The notes below the pieces were generated by a model, which did no database searches, was not told the DNA's origin, and worked only from the letters and a program-made list of their open reading frames with translations. A stretch of DNA of 64,000 nt from Mesorhizobium_K marinum. GTDB lineage: Bacteria > Pseudomonadota > Alphaproteobacteria > Rhizobiales > Rhizobiaceae. Position numbers and translations under genes: made by a program. Every line of letters starts with the position of its first letter. Position 1 is the first letter of the stretch. Positions 45,778 to 54,418 of the stretch are shown here, piece after piece. The stretch lies in NCBI RefSeq assembly GCF_040813715.1, contig NZ_JBFOCH010000017.1; one strand, written 5' to 3'.

Positions 45778-46642
45778 GGATCGCACCCTCCAGCTTGGCG
45801 TTGTAGCCGTCGACGTCAGCGCGGAACTGCGTCAGGTCGAACGTCACCTCGCTCATCGCGGGGGCAAAGCGACCGGCATCCACATCCGCGACCGTCTGGT
45901 CGTACTCTTCGCGACCGACGGACTTGAACTTCACGATGTCGCCCGGACGGAAAAGCACCATGAAATCCCTGAGGTAGCTGACCTTCTGCTCCGGGTCGTA
46001 GATCGGAACGGGCGTGATGCCGAACATCTGGTAGCCGCCGGCGCCGCGGACGGAGTAGATCGCCGTGAAGCAACCGCCATAGCCGACCGTCAGCTTCGGC
46101 GTGTCGGTGCGCGGGCGCAGGTACTTCGGCACCTGCAGCTGCCGCGGCCTGTCGACCATCTGGTACATGAAGGGCAGACCGGCGACGAAGCCTACCATGG
46201 AGACGAACCACGGCGCGCCCGAATGCGCGGCGATGAAATCGTCGACGGTCGCGAAGTTGTTGATGCGCGCCGCATACTCCAGATCGGTCGCCTTGGGATC
46301 CTGATGGCGCTCGCGAAACCGCATCAGCGTCTCATGCGTCCAAGGGTCCTGGTAGTAGACGGGGATTTCGATGATGCGCGTCTTGATCACCGGCTCGGCC
46401 TTCTCGGCCTGCGCCTCGATGGCCTGCACCTCGCGCAGAATGTCGTCGGGCCTGATCACGTCGGGATTGAACTTGATCTGGAACGACGCGTTGGCCGGGC
46501 AGATCTCGGTGACGCCGCGAATGCCGCTGTCGCGCACCGCATTGGTCATCGAAAGGCTCTTGAAGAAGGCCTCCAGCGACATGCTCTCGTCGCACTCGAC
46601 GAACAGATGCTCGTCGCCTCCGAAACTGTAGCGATTTTTCAT
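45767..46642 (-). CDS. pxpB: PxpB / carboxyltransferase AHS1-domain protein (KipI family)
   Basis: 291 residues. YSFGGDEHLFVECDESMSLEAFF at the start and the core PWFVSMVGFVAGLPFMYQMVDRPRQLQVPKYLRPRTDTPKLTVGYGGCFTAIYSVRGAGGYQMFG identify the CT_C_D (AHS1) family. It is longer than the usual KipI of about 220-240 residues because of an N-terminal part. ATG overlaps the biotin carboxylase stop by 4 nt. It pairs with PxpC in 5-oxoprolinase or in a split urea-carboxylase-like carboxyltransferase. Confidence 0.9.
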   Translation of the reverse strand: MKNRYSFGGDEHLFVECDESMSLEAFFKSLSMTNAVRDSGIRGVTEICPANASFQIKFNPDVIRPDDILREVQAIEAQAEKAEPVIKTRIIEIPVYYQDPWTHETLMRFRERHQDPKATDLEYAARINNFATVDDFIAAHSGAPWFVSMVGFVAGLPFMYQMVDRPRQLQVPKYLRPRTDTPKLTVGYGGCFTAIYSVRGAGGYQMFGITPVPIYDPEQKVSYLRDFMVLFRPGDIVKFKSVGREEYDQTVADVDAGRFAPAMSEVTFDLTQFRADVDGYNAKLEGAIHGR

Positions 46643-48024
46643 AGCCCCACCGCCTTCCCGCCGCCGTTGCCGGCGAACTCCGTTTGCAGCCAACCCTCGA
46701 GGAACCGGGTGTTCACGTCACCGGCAACCACGCCGGGATCGATCGAAAGCGCGCGATGCAGGGGAACCGTGGTCGGAATACCCCTGATGTCGAGCGACGC
46801 CAGCGCCTTGGACAGCCGCAGCAGGCACTGCTCGCGGGTGTCGCCGTGGACGATCAGCTTGCCGATGAGCGAATCATAGAACGGCGGCACCGTGTAGCCG
46901 TCGAACGCCAAGGTATCGAAGCGGACATGCTCGCCCGCGGGAACGGCGAGCGACTCGATCTTGCCGGGCCAGGGCTGGAAATCCTTGAACGGATCCTCGG
47001 CATTGATGCGGCATTCGATGGCATGGCCGGCGATCGAGACGTCGTCCTGCCGGATCGCCAGCTTCGCGCCGCCGGCAATCTTCAGCATCTCCTGCACGAG
47101 GTCGATGCCGGTGATCATCTCGGTGACCGGATGCTCGACCTGGATGCGCGTGTTGACCTCGATGAAGTAGAAGTTGCGCGTCGCGTCGTCGTAGAGATAT
47201 TCGACCGTGCCGGCGCCGCTGTAGCGGACCGAGCGGACCAGGTCGACGGCGCTGGCGCACAGGCGCTCGCGCACCTCCTGCGGCAGGTGGAACGCCGGCG
47301 CTTCCTCCCAGACCTTCTGGCGACGTCTCTGCAGCGAGCATTCGCGCTCGAAGCAATGGATGAAGTTCTCGCCGTCGCCGAGGATCTGCACCTCGATGTG
47401 ACGGGCCGCCGAGATGACCTTCTCGATGTAGAGGCCGCCGTCGCCGAAGGCAGCCGCGGCTTCGGCCGACGCCTGGACGAACTGGCTCTCGAACTCGGAT
47501 GCGTTCTGGATGATGCGGATGCCGCGTCCGCCACCGCCGGCCGCCGCCTTGATCATCACCGGGAAGCCGATCCCGTCGGCGATGACCGCCGCTGCCGCTG
47601 CATCGGCGACGCGGCCATCGCTGCCCGGAACGGTCGGCACGCCGGCTTTCCGGGCGGCCTCGCGCGCCGCCACCTTGTCGCCGAGCAGACGGATGGCGTC
47701 GCCGGAAGGGCCGACGAAGCGCATGCCTGCGGCGACCACCGCGTCGGCGAAGTCGCCGTTCTCGGCCAGGAATCCGTAGCCGGGATGGACCGCGTCGGCC
47801 TGAGCGGCCTTCGCCGCTTCGAGGATAGCCTCGATGTTGAGGTAGGACTTCTTCGCCGCAGCCGGCCCGATCAGCACCGCCTCGTCGGCCAGCCGCACGG
47901 CCAGCGAATCCGCATCCGCGGCGCTGTACACCTGGATGGTGCGCAGGCCCAGCGCCTTTGCGGCGCGGTTGATGCGGACGGCGATCTCGCCGCGATTGGC
48001 GATCAGGACCGAGCATATGGTCAT
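46639..48024 (-). CDS. Biotin carboxylase subunit (AccC-like) in a pxp cluster
   Basis: 461 residues. N-terminal SVLIANRGEIAVRINRAAKALGLRTIQVYSAAD, ATP-grasp glycine loop KAAAGGGGRGIR, ERECSLQRRRQKVWEEAPA, and the catalytic FIEVNTRIQVEHPVTEMITGIDLVQEMLKIA. Carboxylates a biotinylated carrier using ATP and bicarbonate. It is not beside acetyl-CoA carboxyltransferase genes but sits between a small biotin carrier gene and pxpB, overlapping each by 4 nt. That suggests a dedicated carboxylase working with the PxpB/PxpC folds. Confidence 0.92.
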   Translation of the reverse strand: MTICSVLIANRGEIAVRINRAAKALGLRTIQVYSAADADSLAVRLADEAVLIGPAAAKKSYLNIEAILEAAKAAQADAVHPGYGFLAENGDFADAVVAAGMRFVGPSGDAIRLLGDKVAAREAARKAGVPTVPGSDGRVADAAAAAVIADGIGFPVMIKAAAGGGGRGIRIIQNASEFESQFVQASAEAAAAFGDGGLYIEKVISAARHIEVQILGDGENFIHCFERECSLQRRRQKVWEEAPAFHLPQEVRERLCASAVDLVRSVRYSGAGTVEYLYDDATRNFYFIEVNTRIQVEHPVTEMITGIDLVQEMLKIAGGAKLAIRQDDVSIAGHAIECRINAEDPFKDFQPWPGKIESLAVPAGEHVRFDTLAFDGYTVPPFYDSLIGKLIVHGDTREQCLLRLSKALASLDIRGIPTTVPLHRALSIDPGVVAGDVNTRFLEGWLQTEFAGNGGGKAVGL

Positions 48025-48263
48025 TCGTCGACCTCCGCTATGAGATCGCCGGCCATGATCGCGTCTTCGCTGTCGACGACGAAGCGGATGTTCTTCCCGG
48101 AAACGCCGGCCCTGACCTCGTGGAACGACTTCATGACCTCGATCAGACCCACGACATCGTCGGGGCCGACCGCATCGCCATCATTCTTGAAGGCGGGGCT
48201 GTCGGGCGACGGCTTGCGATAGAAGATGCCCGGAAGCGGCGACCTGATTTCCTGCTTGCTCAT
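48021..48263 (-). CDS. Stand-alone biotin carboxyl carrier protein
   Basis: 80 residues forming just a biotinyl domain: IRSPLPGIFYRKPSP at the start, the biotinylation region LIEVMKSFHEVRAGVSG with the target lysine in EVMKS, and GDLIAEVD at the end. It lacks the long Pro/Ala linker of the AccB of acetyl-CoA carboxylase. Serine follows MK where many carriers have MKM. The start overlaps the pxpA stop, and the stop overlaps the biotin carboxylase start by 4 nt. Confidence 0.92.
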   Translation of the reverse strand: MSKQEIRSPLPGIFYRKPSPDSPAFKNDGDAVGPDDVVGLIEVMKSFHEVRAGVSGKNIRFVVDSEDAIMAGDLIAEVDE

Positions 48264-49066
48264 ATAGCCCTCCTCGAAACGGTTTCGGCCCGGCGTACGA
48301 TCTCGGATACCGGCGCGATGCGGACACCGCTCGCGATCAGAGCATCGCGAATGGCGACTGCCATTTCGACGCACCCCGGCGTGTCGGAATGGAAACAGAT
48401 GGATTCGAACTCGATGTCGATGTCCGCGCCATCGACAGTCCGGACCTTGCCCTCGCGGCACGCGCGGACCACCTTCTCGGCGACGCGTGCAGGGTCCGTG
48501 CGGCCGACCTGCCTAGCGAAGACGATCGAGCCGCTCGCGTCGTAGTCCCGGTCCGCATAGAACTCGCGAACCACCGGCTGCCCCATCTCGACGGCGATCT
48601 GGTAGGTCAGCGATTGTCCCATGCAGAAGATGTAGGCGTCCGGCGCCGCACGGCGCATGAAGTCGACGAAGCCGCGCGACAGGTCGGCGCTGACCGCGAT
48701 CTCCATGTAGAGCGCTCCGTGCGGCTTTACATGCTGCAGGTTGGTGCCGTGCTTGCGGGCGAACTCGCGCAGCGCCCCGACCTGATAGATGACGTCGTTG
48801 ACGATTTCCTCGGCGCTGCCCGCGATCTTGCGGCGGCCGAACCCCTGCAGGTCCCGGTAGCCGGGATGCGCGCCGACGCCGACGCCGTGCTGCATCGCAA
48901 GCTTCACCGTCCGGTCCATGAGGGAAGGATCGCCGGCATGAAAGCCGGTCGCGATGTTGGCGGAGCTGATCAGCCCCATGATGCTGACATCGTCGGCGTC
49001 GGCGATGCTCCAGCGCCCGAAGCCCTCGCCCATATCGCAATTGAGATCGACTGCAGACAGTTGCAT
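48260..49066 (-). CDS. pxpA: PxpA (LamB/YcsF family) 5-oxoprolinase subunit A
   Basis: 268 residues. Family signature VDLNCDMGEGFGRW near the start, SANIATGFHAGDPSLMDRTVKLA, GVGVGAHPGYRDLQGFGRR, and HVKPHGALYMEIA. These carry the metal-like acidic/histidine residues of the family. PxpA works with PxpB and PxpC in ATP-dependent opening of 5-oxoproline. First gene of the large minus-strand cluster; every gene from here to pxpC overlaps the next. Confidence 0.92.
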   Translation of the reverse strand: MQLSAVDLNCDMGEGFGRWSIADADDVSIMGLISSANIATGFHAGDPSLMDRTVKLAMQHGVGVGAHPGYRDLQGFGRRKIAGSAEEIVNDVIYQVGALREFARKHGTNLQHVKPHGALYMEIAVSADLSRGFVDFMRRAAPDAYIFCMGQSLTYQIAVEMGQPVVREFYADRDYDASGSIVFARQVGRTDPARVAEKVVRACREGKVRTVDGADIDIEFESICFHSDTPGCVEMAVAIRDALIASGVRIAPVSEIVRRAETVSRRAI

Positions 49067-50194
49067 GAACTGTCATCCTCCCGTCCGGCGGCGCTTGGGC
49101 GCCACGAATTCCCCAATTGGAGGGAACGTTAGTGGCAGCTGCCGGGCTTGAAAAATTCTATTATCCGAAATGCGATTTCAAAAAATCAGATAGCCTAGCG
49201 GACGAGGTCCGGGGTGGCGTCGGTTGCCGCGCCATCTGCCAGTTGCGCGCGCCACGGCGTCGGCGGAACGTGAATGCCGCAATGCCCATGAAACGCGGCG
49301 CCGGGCTTCGACCATCGCTGCGCGGTCCCGCATGGCGGCTGGTCAAGGCATACTGGGTCGCTGAAACGCCCTTAACGGGTCGAACCGGGGCTGCGCGACA
49401 TGACTACCGCACGAGTGGACGAAAGACGTGGACGCCAGGGGCAGCGCCGTTCTCGAAAGGNNNNNATACTCGGTCGCTGAAACGCCCTTAACGGGTCGAA
49501 CCGGGGCTGCGCGACATGACTACCGCACGAGTGGACGAAAGACGTGGACGCCAGGGGCAGCGCCGTTCTCGAAAGGCAAGCAGGCGCTGCCCATCCCAGA
49601 GCGGAATCGGTCCGATCAACTGCAGGGATGTTGTGAAAAGACAGGATTGCATGGTCATTTTTTTCGATTGCGCACATCCACAATCAACGACCGCATCACT
49701 ATCGGGTGCAAAATCCGCGTTTTGCAGGTGGTCACTTCCGGTGGATCGCCAATCAACTCGGCGAGCAGATAGTTCGGCCGAAAATTTTGTTCATCCAGCA
49801 TTTGATACTTGCATGAAACTGCCGGCACGCACGCCAAATCTTGGTATCTGGAAATTCGATTTTTAGCCTGTTCACTATCGAAATTTTCGTATTTGATCGC
49901 GGCATGGCCATCAGTTTCAAGCAAATCCGCTATTTCGTGTCGACCGCCGAGAGCGGACAGGTGTCGCAGGCGGCCGTGGCGCTGTCGATTTCGCAGTCGG
50001 CGATCACAACGGCGATCAAGGATCTCGAAGTCGAGCTCGGCGCGACGCTTTTCACGCGCTCGCCGCAAGGCATGGAACTGACGGCCGCCGGGCGCGCGCT
50101 GCTGTTCCATGCCTATGNTTCATGCCAAAGCCAGGTATCTGTAAATTCGATTTTTAGCCTGTTCACTATCGAAATTTTCGTATTTGATCGCGGC
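49067..50194. other. Non-coding region with two scaffold joints (49461-49465 and 50118)
   Basis: No gene is supported between pxpA and the LysR gene, apart from a truncated duplicate of the LysR start. About 110 bases from 49350 repeat from 49466 (offset 116). About 280 bases from near 49840 repeat after 50118 (offset 291), including the first 71 LysR codons. After collapsing both, roughly 720 bp remain. The part around 49150-49190 and 49650-49880 is AT-rich relative to neighbours and probably holds the divergent promoters. Confidence 0.65.
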
Positions 50195-51121
50195 ATGGCC
50201 ATCAGTTTCAAGCAAATCCGCTATTTCGTGTCGACCGCCGAGAGCGGACAGGTGTCGCAGGCGGCCGTGGCGCTGTCGATTTCGCAGTCGGCGATCACAA
50301 CGGCGATCAAGGATCTCGAAGTCGAGCTCGGCGCGACGCTTTTCACGCGCTCGCCGCAAGGCATGGAACTGACGGCCGCCGGGCGCGCGCTGCTGTTCCA
50401 TGCCTATGAGGTCCTGGCCAAGGTCGACGAGATGACGGCGATCAATCTGCCCGGCAGCAACCTCGAAGGCGTGCTGCGGGTGGCGGCGTCCTACACGGTC
50501 ATCGGATATTATCTGCCGCATCACCTCGGGCGCCTGCAGCGCAGCTTTCCCAACCTCGAGATCCAGCTGTTCGAACTGACCCGCGAGGCGATCGAGGAAG
50601 GGCTGCTGGAAAACCGCTACGATCTCGCCGTCATCCTGACCGCCAACACCAACAACCCCTATCTGTCCAAGGAGACGCATCTGTCATCGAAGCGGCGGCT
50701 GTGGGTGCCGGCTCGGCATCGGCTGCTGTCTCTCCCCTCGGTTGGCCTCAAGGAGATCGCCGAGGAGCCGTACATCATGCTGACGGTCGACGAGGCGGCC
50801 CACACATCGCTGAAATACTGGAGCAACACCCCGTACCGGCCGTCGGTGCGCCTTCGCACATCGTCCGTCGAGGCGACGCGATCGCTGGTCGCCAACGGCC
50901 AGGGCGTCGCCATCCTCTCGGACATGGTGCACCGGCCGTGGTCGCTCGAAGGGCGCCGTATCGAGACGATCGACATCGCCGATCCGGTCCCGGCCATGGA
51001 CCTGGGCGTCGCCTGGAACCCGACCGTCGCCTTCACCCCTGCGATGAATGCCTTCCGCGACTATTTCAGGGAGGCCCACCACATCCCGATCGGACGCCAG
51101 CGCGATCACGCCGCCGAGTAG
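50195..51121 (+). CDS. LysR-family transcriptional regulator, divergent from the pxp/hydroxylase cluster
   Basis: 308 residues. Winged helix KQIRYFVSTAESGQVSQAAVALSISQSAITTAIKDLEVELGATLF at the N-terminus and an effector domain with RTSSVEATRSLVANGQGVAILSDMVHRPWSLEGRRIE. The first copy of its N-terminus (49904-50117) is a scaffold duplicate, so the correct start is the ATG at 50195. LysR regulators normally control the divergent operon; here that is the 12-gene cluster from pxpA, so its inducer may be the cluster's substrate or product. Confidence 0.88.
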   Translation: MAISFKQIRYFVSTAESGQVSQAAVALSISQSAITTAIKDLEVELGATLFTRSPQGMELTAAGRALLFHAYEVLAKVDEMTAINLPGSNLEGVLRVAASYTVIGYYLPHHLGRLQRSFPNLEIQLFELTREAIEEGLLENRYDLAVILTANTNNPYLSKETHLSSKRRLWVPARHRLLSLPSVGLKEIAEEPYIMLTVDEAAHTSLKYWSNTPYRPSVRLRTSSVEATRSLVANGQGVAILSDMVHRPWSLEGRRIETIDIADPVPAMDLGVAWNPTVAFTPAMNAFRDYFREAHHIPIGRQRDHAAE

Positions 51122-51165
51122 GCGGTCACGGCTCCTGTATCGGAGTCGTTGACTCCCTATTGTGT

Positions 51166-51204
51166 CCTATTGTTCCCCATATTATGAAATAAGGGAACAA
51201 TAGG
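51166..51204. promoter_or_regulatory. Inverted repeat operator before the HTH gene
   Basis: Perfect 12-bp arms CCTATTGTTCCC (51166-51177) and GGGAACAATAGG (51193-51204) with a 15-nt spacer, 11 nt before the HTH gene start. A further CCTATTGT copy lies 11 bp to the left. Probably bound by the HTH protein for autoregulation. Confidence 0.65.
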
Positions 51205-51214
51205 GGTAAATGCT

Positions 51215-51637
51215 ATGTCGCACATCCTGGTTACGGTGGAACAGGCCGCCGTGACGTTGAAGGTGCATCCCAAGACGGTCCTCCGCTACATCCGGGAAGG
51301 GCGCCTCCAGGCCACGCGCATCGGCAAGGCCTATCGAATCGAGCAGGCCAAGCTCGACGCTTTCGTCGGCGTGGCCGGCGCCCGCGTGCCCTCGCCCGGC
51401 GATGTCCGGGCGACCGTCATCGTCGAAGTGCCCGCGATGGCCGCCGAACAGGCGGAGCGGATGGCGACCTTCATCGGCGCCGCAGCCCTGGGCGGCGATT
51501 CGCGGACCAGGCCGCTGCATTTCACCACCGCCTTCGATCCGATCGGCGGCAACTTCAAGATCGTTCTGGTCGCCGCTCCTTCCGACGCCGCAAGACTGCT
51601 CGAACTTATCGAGTTGCAGCTGGGGCTGACGCGATGA
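51215..51637 (+). CDS. Helix-turn-helix (excisionase/MerR-like) DNA-binding protein
   Basis: 140 residues. The N-terminal 50 residues, VTVEQAAVTLKVHPKTVLRYIREGRLQATRIGKAYRIEQAKLDAF, are a clear HTH_17 excisionase-type domain. The C-terminal 85 residues form a predicted alpha/beta domain with alternating hydrophobic strands (ATVIVEVPAM, FKIVLVAAPS) that I do not recognise. It overlaps the hydrolase gene by 4 nt and has a palindrome before its start, so it is more likely a local regulator than a phage excisionase. No integrase is nearby. Confidence 0.8.
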   Translation: MSHILVTVEQAAVTLKVHPKTVLRYIREGRLQATRIGKAYRIEQAKLDAFVGVAGARVPSPGDVRATVIVEVPAMAAEQAERMATFIGAAALGGDSRTRPLHFTTAFDPIGGNFKIVLVAAPSDAARLLELIELQLGLTR

Positions 51638-52500
51638 GCGATGTCGTCTTTCGCAGCGATGCCGGCGCCGACGAGGTCATGCGGGAATACCGCGCCGTCC
51701 TCGACCGGTGGCCCGTGCCGAAACAGGAGATCGAACTGTCGACGTCGCAAGGATCGACATTCGTCCTCGCCTGCGGTCCGCAAGCAGCACCTCCCGTGGT
51801 GCTGATGCATGGCGCCCAGGCGAATAGCGCCGCCTGGCTGCCGGACATCGCGCTCTGGGCCAGCCGCTTCCGGCTATACGCGGTCGACATGCCCGGCGAA
51901 GCGGGCCTCAGCGCCCGGGTGAGGCAGCCGCTCGCCGGAGACACGCATGCGCGATGGCTCGACGACGTCTTCACCGGGCTTGGACTTGACCGCGCGGCGC
52001 TGGTCGGCACGTCGCTTGGCGGCTGGCTGGCGCTCGACTATGCCGTGCGGCGGCCGTCGCGGGCGTCGGCGCTTGCGCTGGTCTGTCCCGCCGGGATCGG
52101 AAGGCAGAAAAACTTCCTGCTTTCCGTCGCCCCCTACCTGCTGCTGGGGCCCTGGGGAAAGCGAAAGATCTTCGAGAAGGTGTTCGGGCCGCCGCCGAAG
52201 CAACTGCCGCCCGATCTCGAGGCGATCTCGCGCCTCATCGACAGCATCGGCCGGGCAACCAGGCCGCGTGTCATCAAGATCCCGCGGATCAGCGATGCCG
52301 CCCTGGAGGCGCTGGCAATGCCAATCCTCGCGATCGTCGGCGGACGCGACGTCCTCATCGCATCCGACGAGACCCGATTCCGCCTCGCCAGGCACGCACC
52401 ACACGCAGAAGTCTGCTTCATCGAGGACGGCTACCACTTCCTTCCAGACCAAGCGAAGCGGATCCTCGACTTTCTGGTCCGCAGCGCAGGGCCGAGCTAG
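51634..52500 (+). CDS. Alpha/beta hydrolase
   Basis: 288 residues. Oxyanion-hole segment VVLMHGAQANSAAW, nucleophile elbow VGTSLGGWLALDYA (Ser in GTSLG), acid candidate in IVGGRDVLIASDETRF, and a histidine in EDGYHFLPDQ near the end. The first 45 residues precede the core and may form a cap or strand extension. Co-transcribed with the HTH gene via ATGA overlap. The substrate is unknown; esterase or lactonase activity is possible. Confidence 0.85.
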   Translation: MSDVVFRSDAGADEVMREYRAVLDRWPVPKQEIELSTSQGSTFVLACGPQAAPPVVLMHGAQANSAAWLPDIALWASRFRLYAVDMPGEAGLSARVRQPLAGDTHARWLDDVFTGLGLDRAALVGTSLGGWLALDYAVRRPSRASALALVCPAGIGRQKNFLLSVAPYLLLGPWGKRKIFEKVFGPPPKQLPPDLEAISRLIDSIGRATRPRVIKIPRISDAALEALAMPILAIVGGRDVLIASDETRFRLARHAPHAEVCFIEDGYHFLPDQAKRILDFLVRSAGPS

Positions 52501-52848
52501 GACGCCCCGCGAGATGCGGCCGCAACTCCGCGCCCTTCCTCTCGCGGGCGTCTATCGGTGCAAGTATTGGCGGTNCGCACGCGATGCGGCCGCAATTCCG
52601 CGCCCTTCCTCTCGCGGCATCTATCGGTGCAAGTATTGGCGGTGCACTGCCGGCACAGCACCAAGAAGCCGGGAACACAAACCGCTCATCGAGGACGTGT
52701 TCAGGCAACGGCCATGGCGATGCGGTCCAGCGCGGCGCGATGAAGCTCCGGCGTGGCCGCCGCGAGCACCTGTCCACTGGAATGCAANTGCACTGCCGGC
52801 AATCAGCACCAAGAAGCCGGGAACACAAACCGCTCATCGAGGACGTGT
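52501..52848. other. Region of stacked contig overlaps (N at 52575 and 52788)
   Basis: No gene is supported. The sequence consists of short variant copies of the intergenic space and of the last codons of the phosphatase gene at 52849. The two N positions isolate a 212-bp contig. The copies differ by several single bases and short indels. Confidence 0.65.
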
Positions 52849-53631
52849 TCAGGCAACGGCCATGGCAATGCGATCCAGCGCGGCGCGATGAAGCTCCGGC
52901 GTGGCCGCCGCGAGCACCTGTCCACTGGAATGCAACGTGAGTTCCCGGCCTTCCCAGTCGGTAATCACGCCGCCCGCCGCCTTCACCACCGGAACGACCG
53001 GCAGATAGTCGTAGGGCTGAAGCTCGGCCTCGATGATCAGGTCGACATGGCCCGAAGCCAGCAGCCCATAGCTGTAGCAGTCGCCGCCGAAGCGACGCGC
53101 CATGCACGCCTTGCTGAGCGCCTCGAAGGTGCGTGTCTCCTCTTGGGAGAACTGGTCGGGCGATGTGGCAAAGAGGATCGTGTTTTCCAGCCTTTGCTGT
53201 CCGGAGGTCCTGCAACGATGGCCGTTGTGGGACGTATCCCCCCCGACATGGCCCACCCAAGTCTCCTTGAGGGCCGGCATGTCGATCACGCCGAGAACCG
53301 GCTTTCCGCCGTCCAGAAGCGCGATCAGCGTGCCGAAGAGCGGCACGCCGGAGATGAAGCTCTTGGTACCGTCTATGGGATCGATCACCCAGACGTAACG
53401 GGCATCCAGCCCGGCCGCGCCATGCTCCTCCCCGAACACGCCGTGATCGGGCAGATGCTGAGCCAGCACCTCCTTCATTGCCCTCTCCACAGCACGATCG
53501 GCGAGGGTCACGGGGCTGTGGTCGGCCTTGCGTTCGACTTCGAGACGGGTGCGAAAATGCTTGAGAGCGAGAGCCCGCGCAGCGCGCAGCATCTCCATCG
53601 CAACGCTTTCGAAACGGTCGGGACTGTTCAT
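52849..53631 (-). CDS. Inositol-monophosphatase-family phosphatase (histidinol-phosphatase-like)
   Basis: 260 residues. Metal-site motifs: FGEEHG (about 66-71), the hallmark WVIDPIDGTKSFISG (about 81-95), and the C-terminal DYLPVVPVVKAAGGVITDWEG. Family members hydrolyse inositol phosphates, histidinol phosphate or other small phosphoesters. The start overlaps the stop of the DeoR regulator gene by 4 nt, and both lie downstream of a Ugp-like importer. A catabolic phosphatase acting on an imported phosphoester therefore seems more likely here than histidine synthesis, though HisN-type function cannot be excluded. Confidence 0.85.
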   Translation of the reverse strand: MNSPDRFESVAMEMLRAARALALKHFRTRLEVERKADHSPVTLADRAVERAMKEVLAQHLPDHGVFGEEHGAAGLDARYVWVIDPIDGTKSFISGVPLFGTLIALLDGGKPVLGVIDMPALKETWVGHVGGDTSHNGHRCRTSGQQRLENTILFATSPDQFSQEETRTFEALSKACMARRFGGDCYSYGLLASGHVDLIIEAELQPYDYLPVVPVVKAAGGVITDWEGRELTLHSSGQVLAAATPELHRAALDRIAMAVA

Positions 53632-54401
53632 GCCGCGCCTTTTTCGGACAACGGTTCAACAAGCAGCAGGTGCCCATGGTCGATCTGCGACAGCACGTTT
53701 CCGGGCGCACCGTCCGTCACAAGCACGTCCACGCTCGACCAGTCGCAGACATGGATAAGCCCCGACTTGCCGAACTTGCTGGAATCCATCAGCACCATGG
53801 TCTGGTCCGCCAATGGGATCATCGCGCGCTTGAACTCGGCTTCGAACAAGTCGAAGTCCTGGCAACCCCGGTCCGAGCCAGCCACCATCGACGTGACGAA
53901 GTAGCTCGGCGTGAACTGGGTCATGAATTCTATCACGCCGCGCCCCGTCAGCGTCCGGTCGTGGCAGCGCAACTCGCCGCCCGGGAGAATAATGCGGTGA
54001 CGGCTGTTGGATGACAGGATCTGCGCGATCTCGAGCGAGATGGTCACGATGGTCATCGACTCGCGATTGACGAGTTCGCGGGCGAGGAAGCATGCCGTGG
54101 TGCTGTTGTCGAGCAGGACGGTCGCGCCCTCACGGATGAACTTGGCCGCACGGGCGGCGATCGCTGTCTTGGCGACGGGCGCTTCCCGCAGGCGGCGATC
54201 GAACGACGGCTCGGTGCGCGGCAGCGGCAAGCGCACCCCCCCGTGGAACTTCTCGACTATGCCCTCGGCCGACAGCGCCTTCACGTCGCGCCGGATGGTC
54301 TCATCCGACACATCGAAGAGGTCCGCGAGTTCGACGATTGCCGCCTGGCCGCGCATTTCGAGCGCGGCAAGGATCTGCTGCTGACGCAACGTCGGTGCCA
54401 T
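53628..54401 (-). CDS. DeoR-family transcriptional regulator (GlpR-like)
   Basis: 257 residues. N-terminal DeoR helix-turn-helix RQQQILAALEMRGQAAIVELADLFDVSDETIRRDVKALSAEGIVEKFHGGV, then the DeoRC sensor domain with LLDNSTTACFLARELVNRE and MVLMDSSKFGKSG. DeoRC domains bind phosphorylated sugars or glycerol phosphate. The ATG has a very strong AGGGGGAC-type site. It follows the ATPase gene by 17 nt in the same operon, so it probably represses the importer. Confidence 0.88.
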   Translation of the reverse strand: MAPTLRQQQILAALEMRGQAAIVELADLFDVSDETIRRDVKALSAEGIVEKFHGGVRLPLPRTEPSFDRRLREAPVAKTAIAARAAKFIREGATVLLDNSTTACFLARELVNRESMTIVTISLEIAQILSSNSRHRIILPGGELRCHDRTLTGRGVIEFMTQFTPSYFVTSMVAGSDRGCQDFDLFEAEFKRAMIPLADQTMVLMDSSKFGKSGLIHVCDWSSVDVLVTDGAPGNVLSQIDHGHLLLVEPLSEKGAA

Positions 54402-54418
54402 GTCCCCCTCCCGAAGGG

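Noticed and set aside
49904..50117. A second LysR gene or a double HTH domain
   Set aside because: It is the first 71 codons of the gene at 50195 repeated at an N joint.
51215..51637. Phage excisionase
   Set aside because: The HTH is excisionase-like, but there is no integrase, attachment-site repeat or phage gene nearby, and the gene is coupled to a hydrolase.
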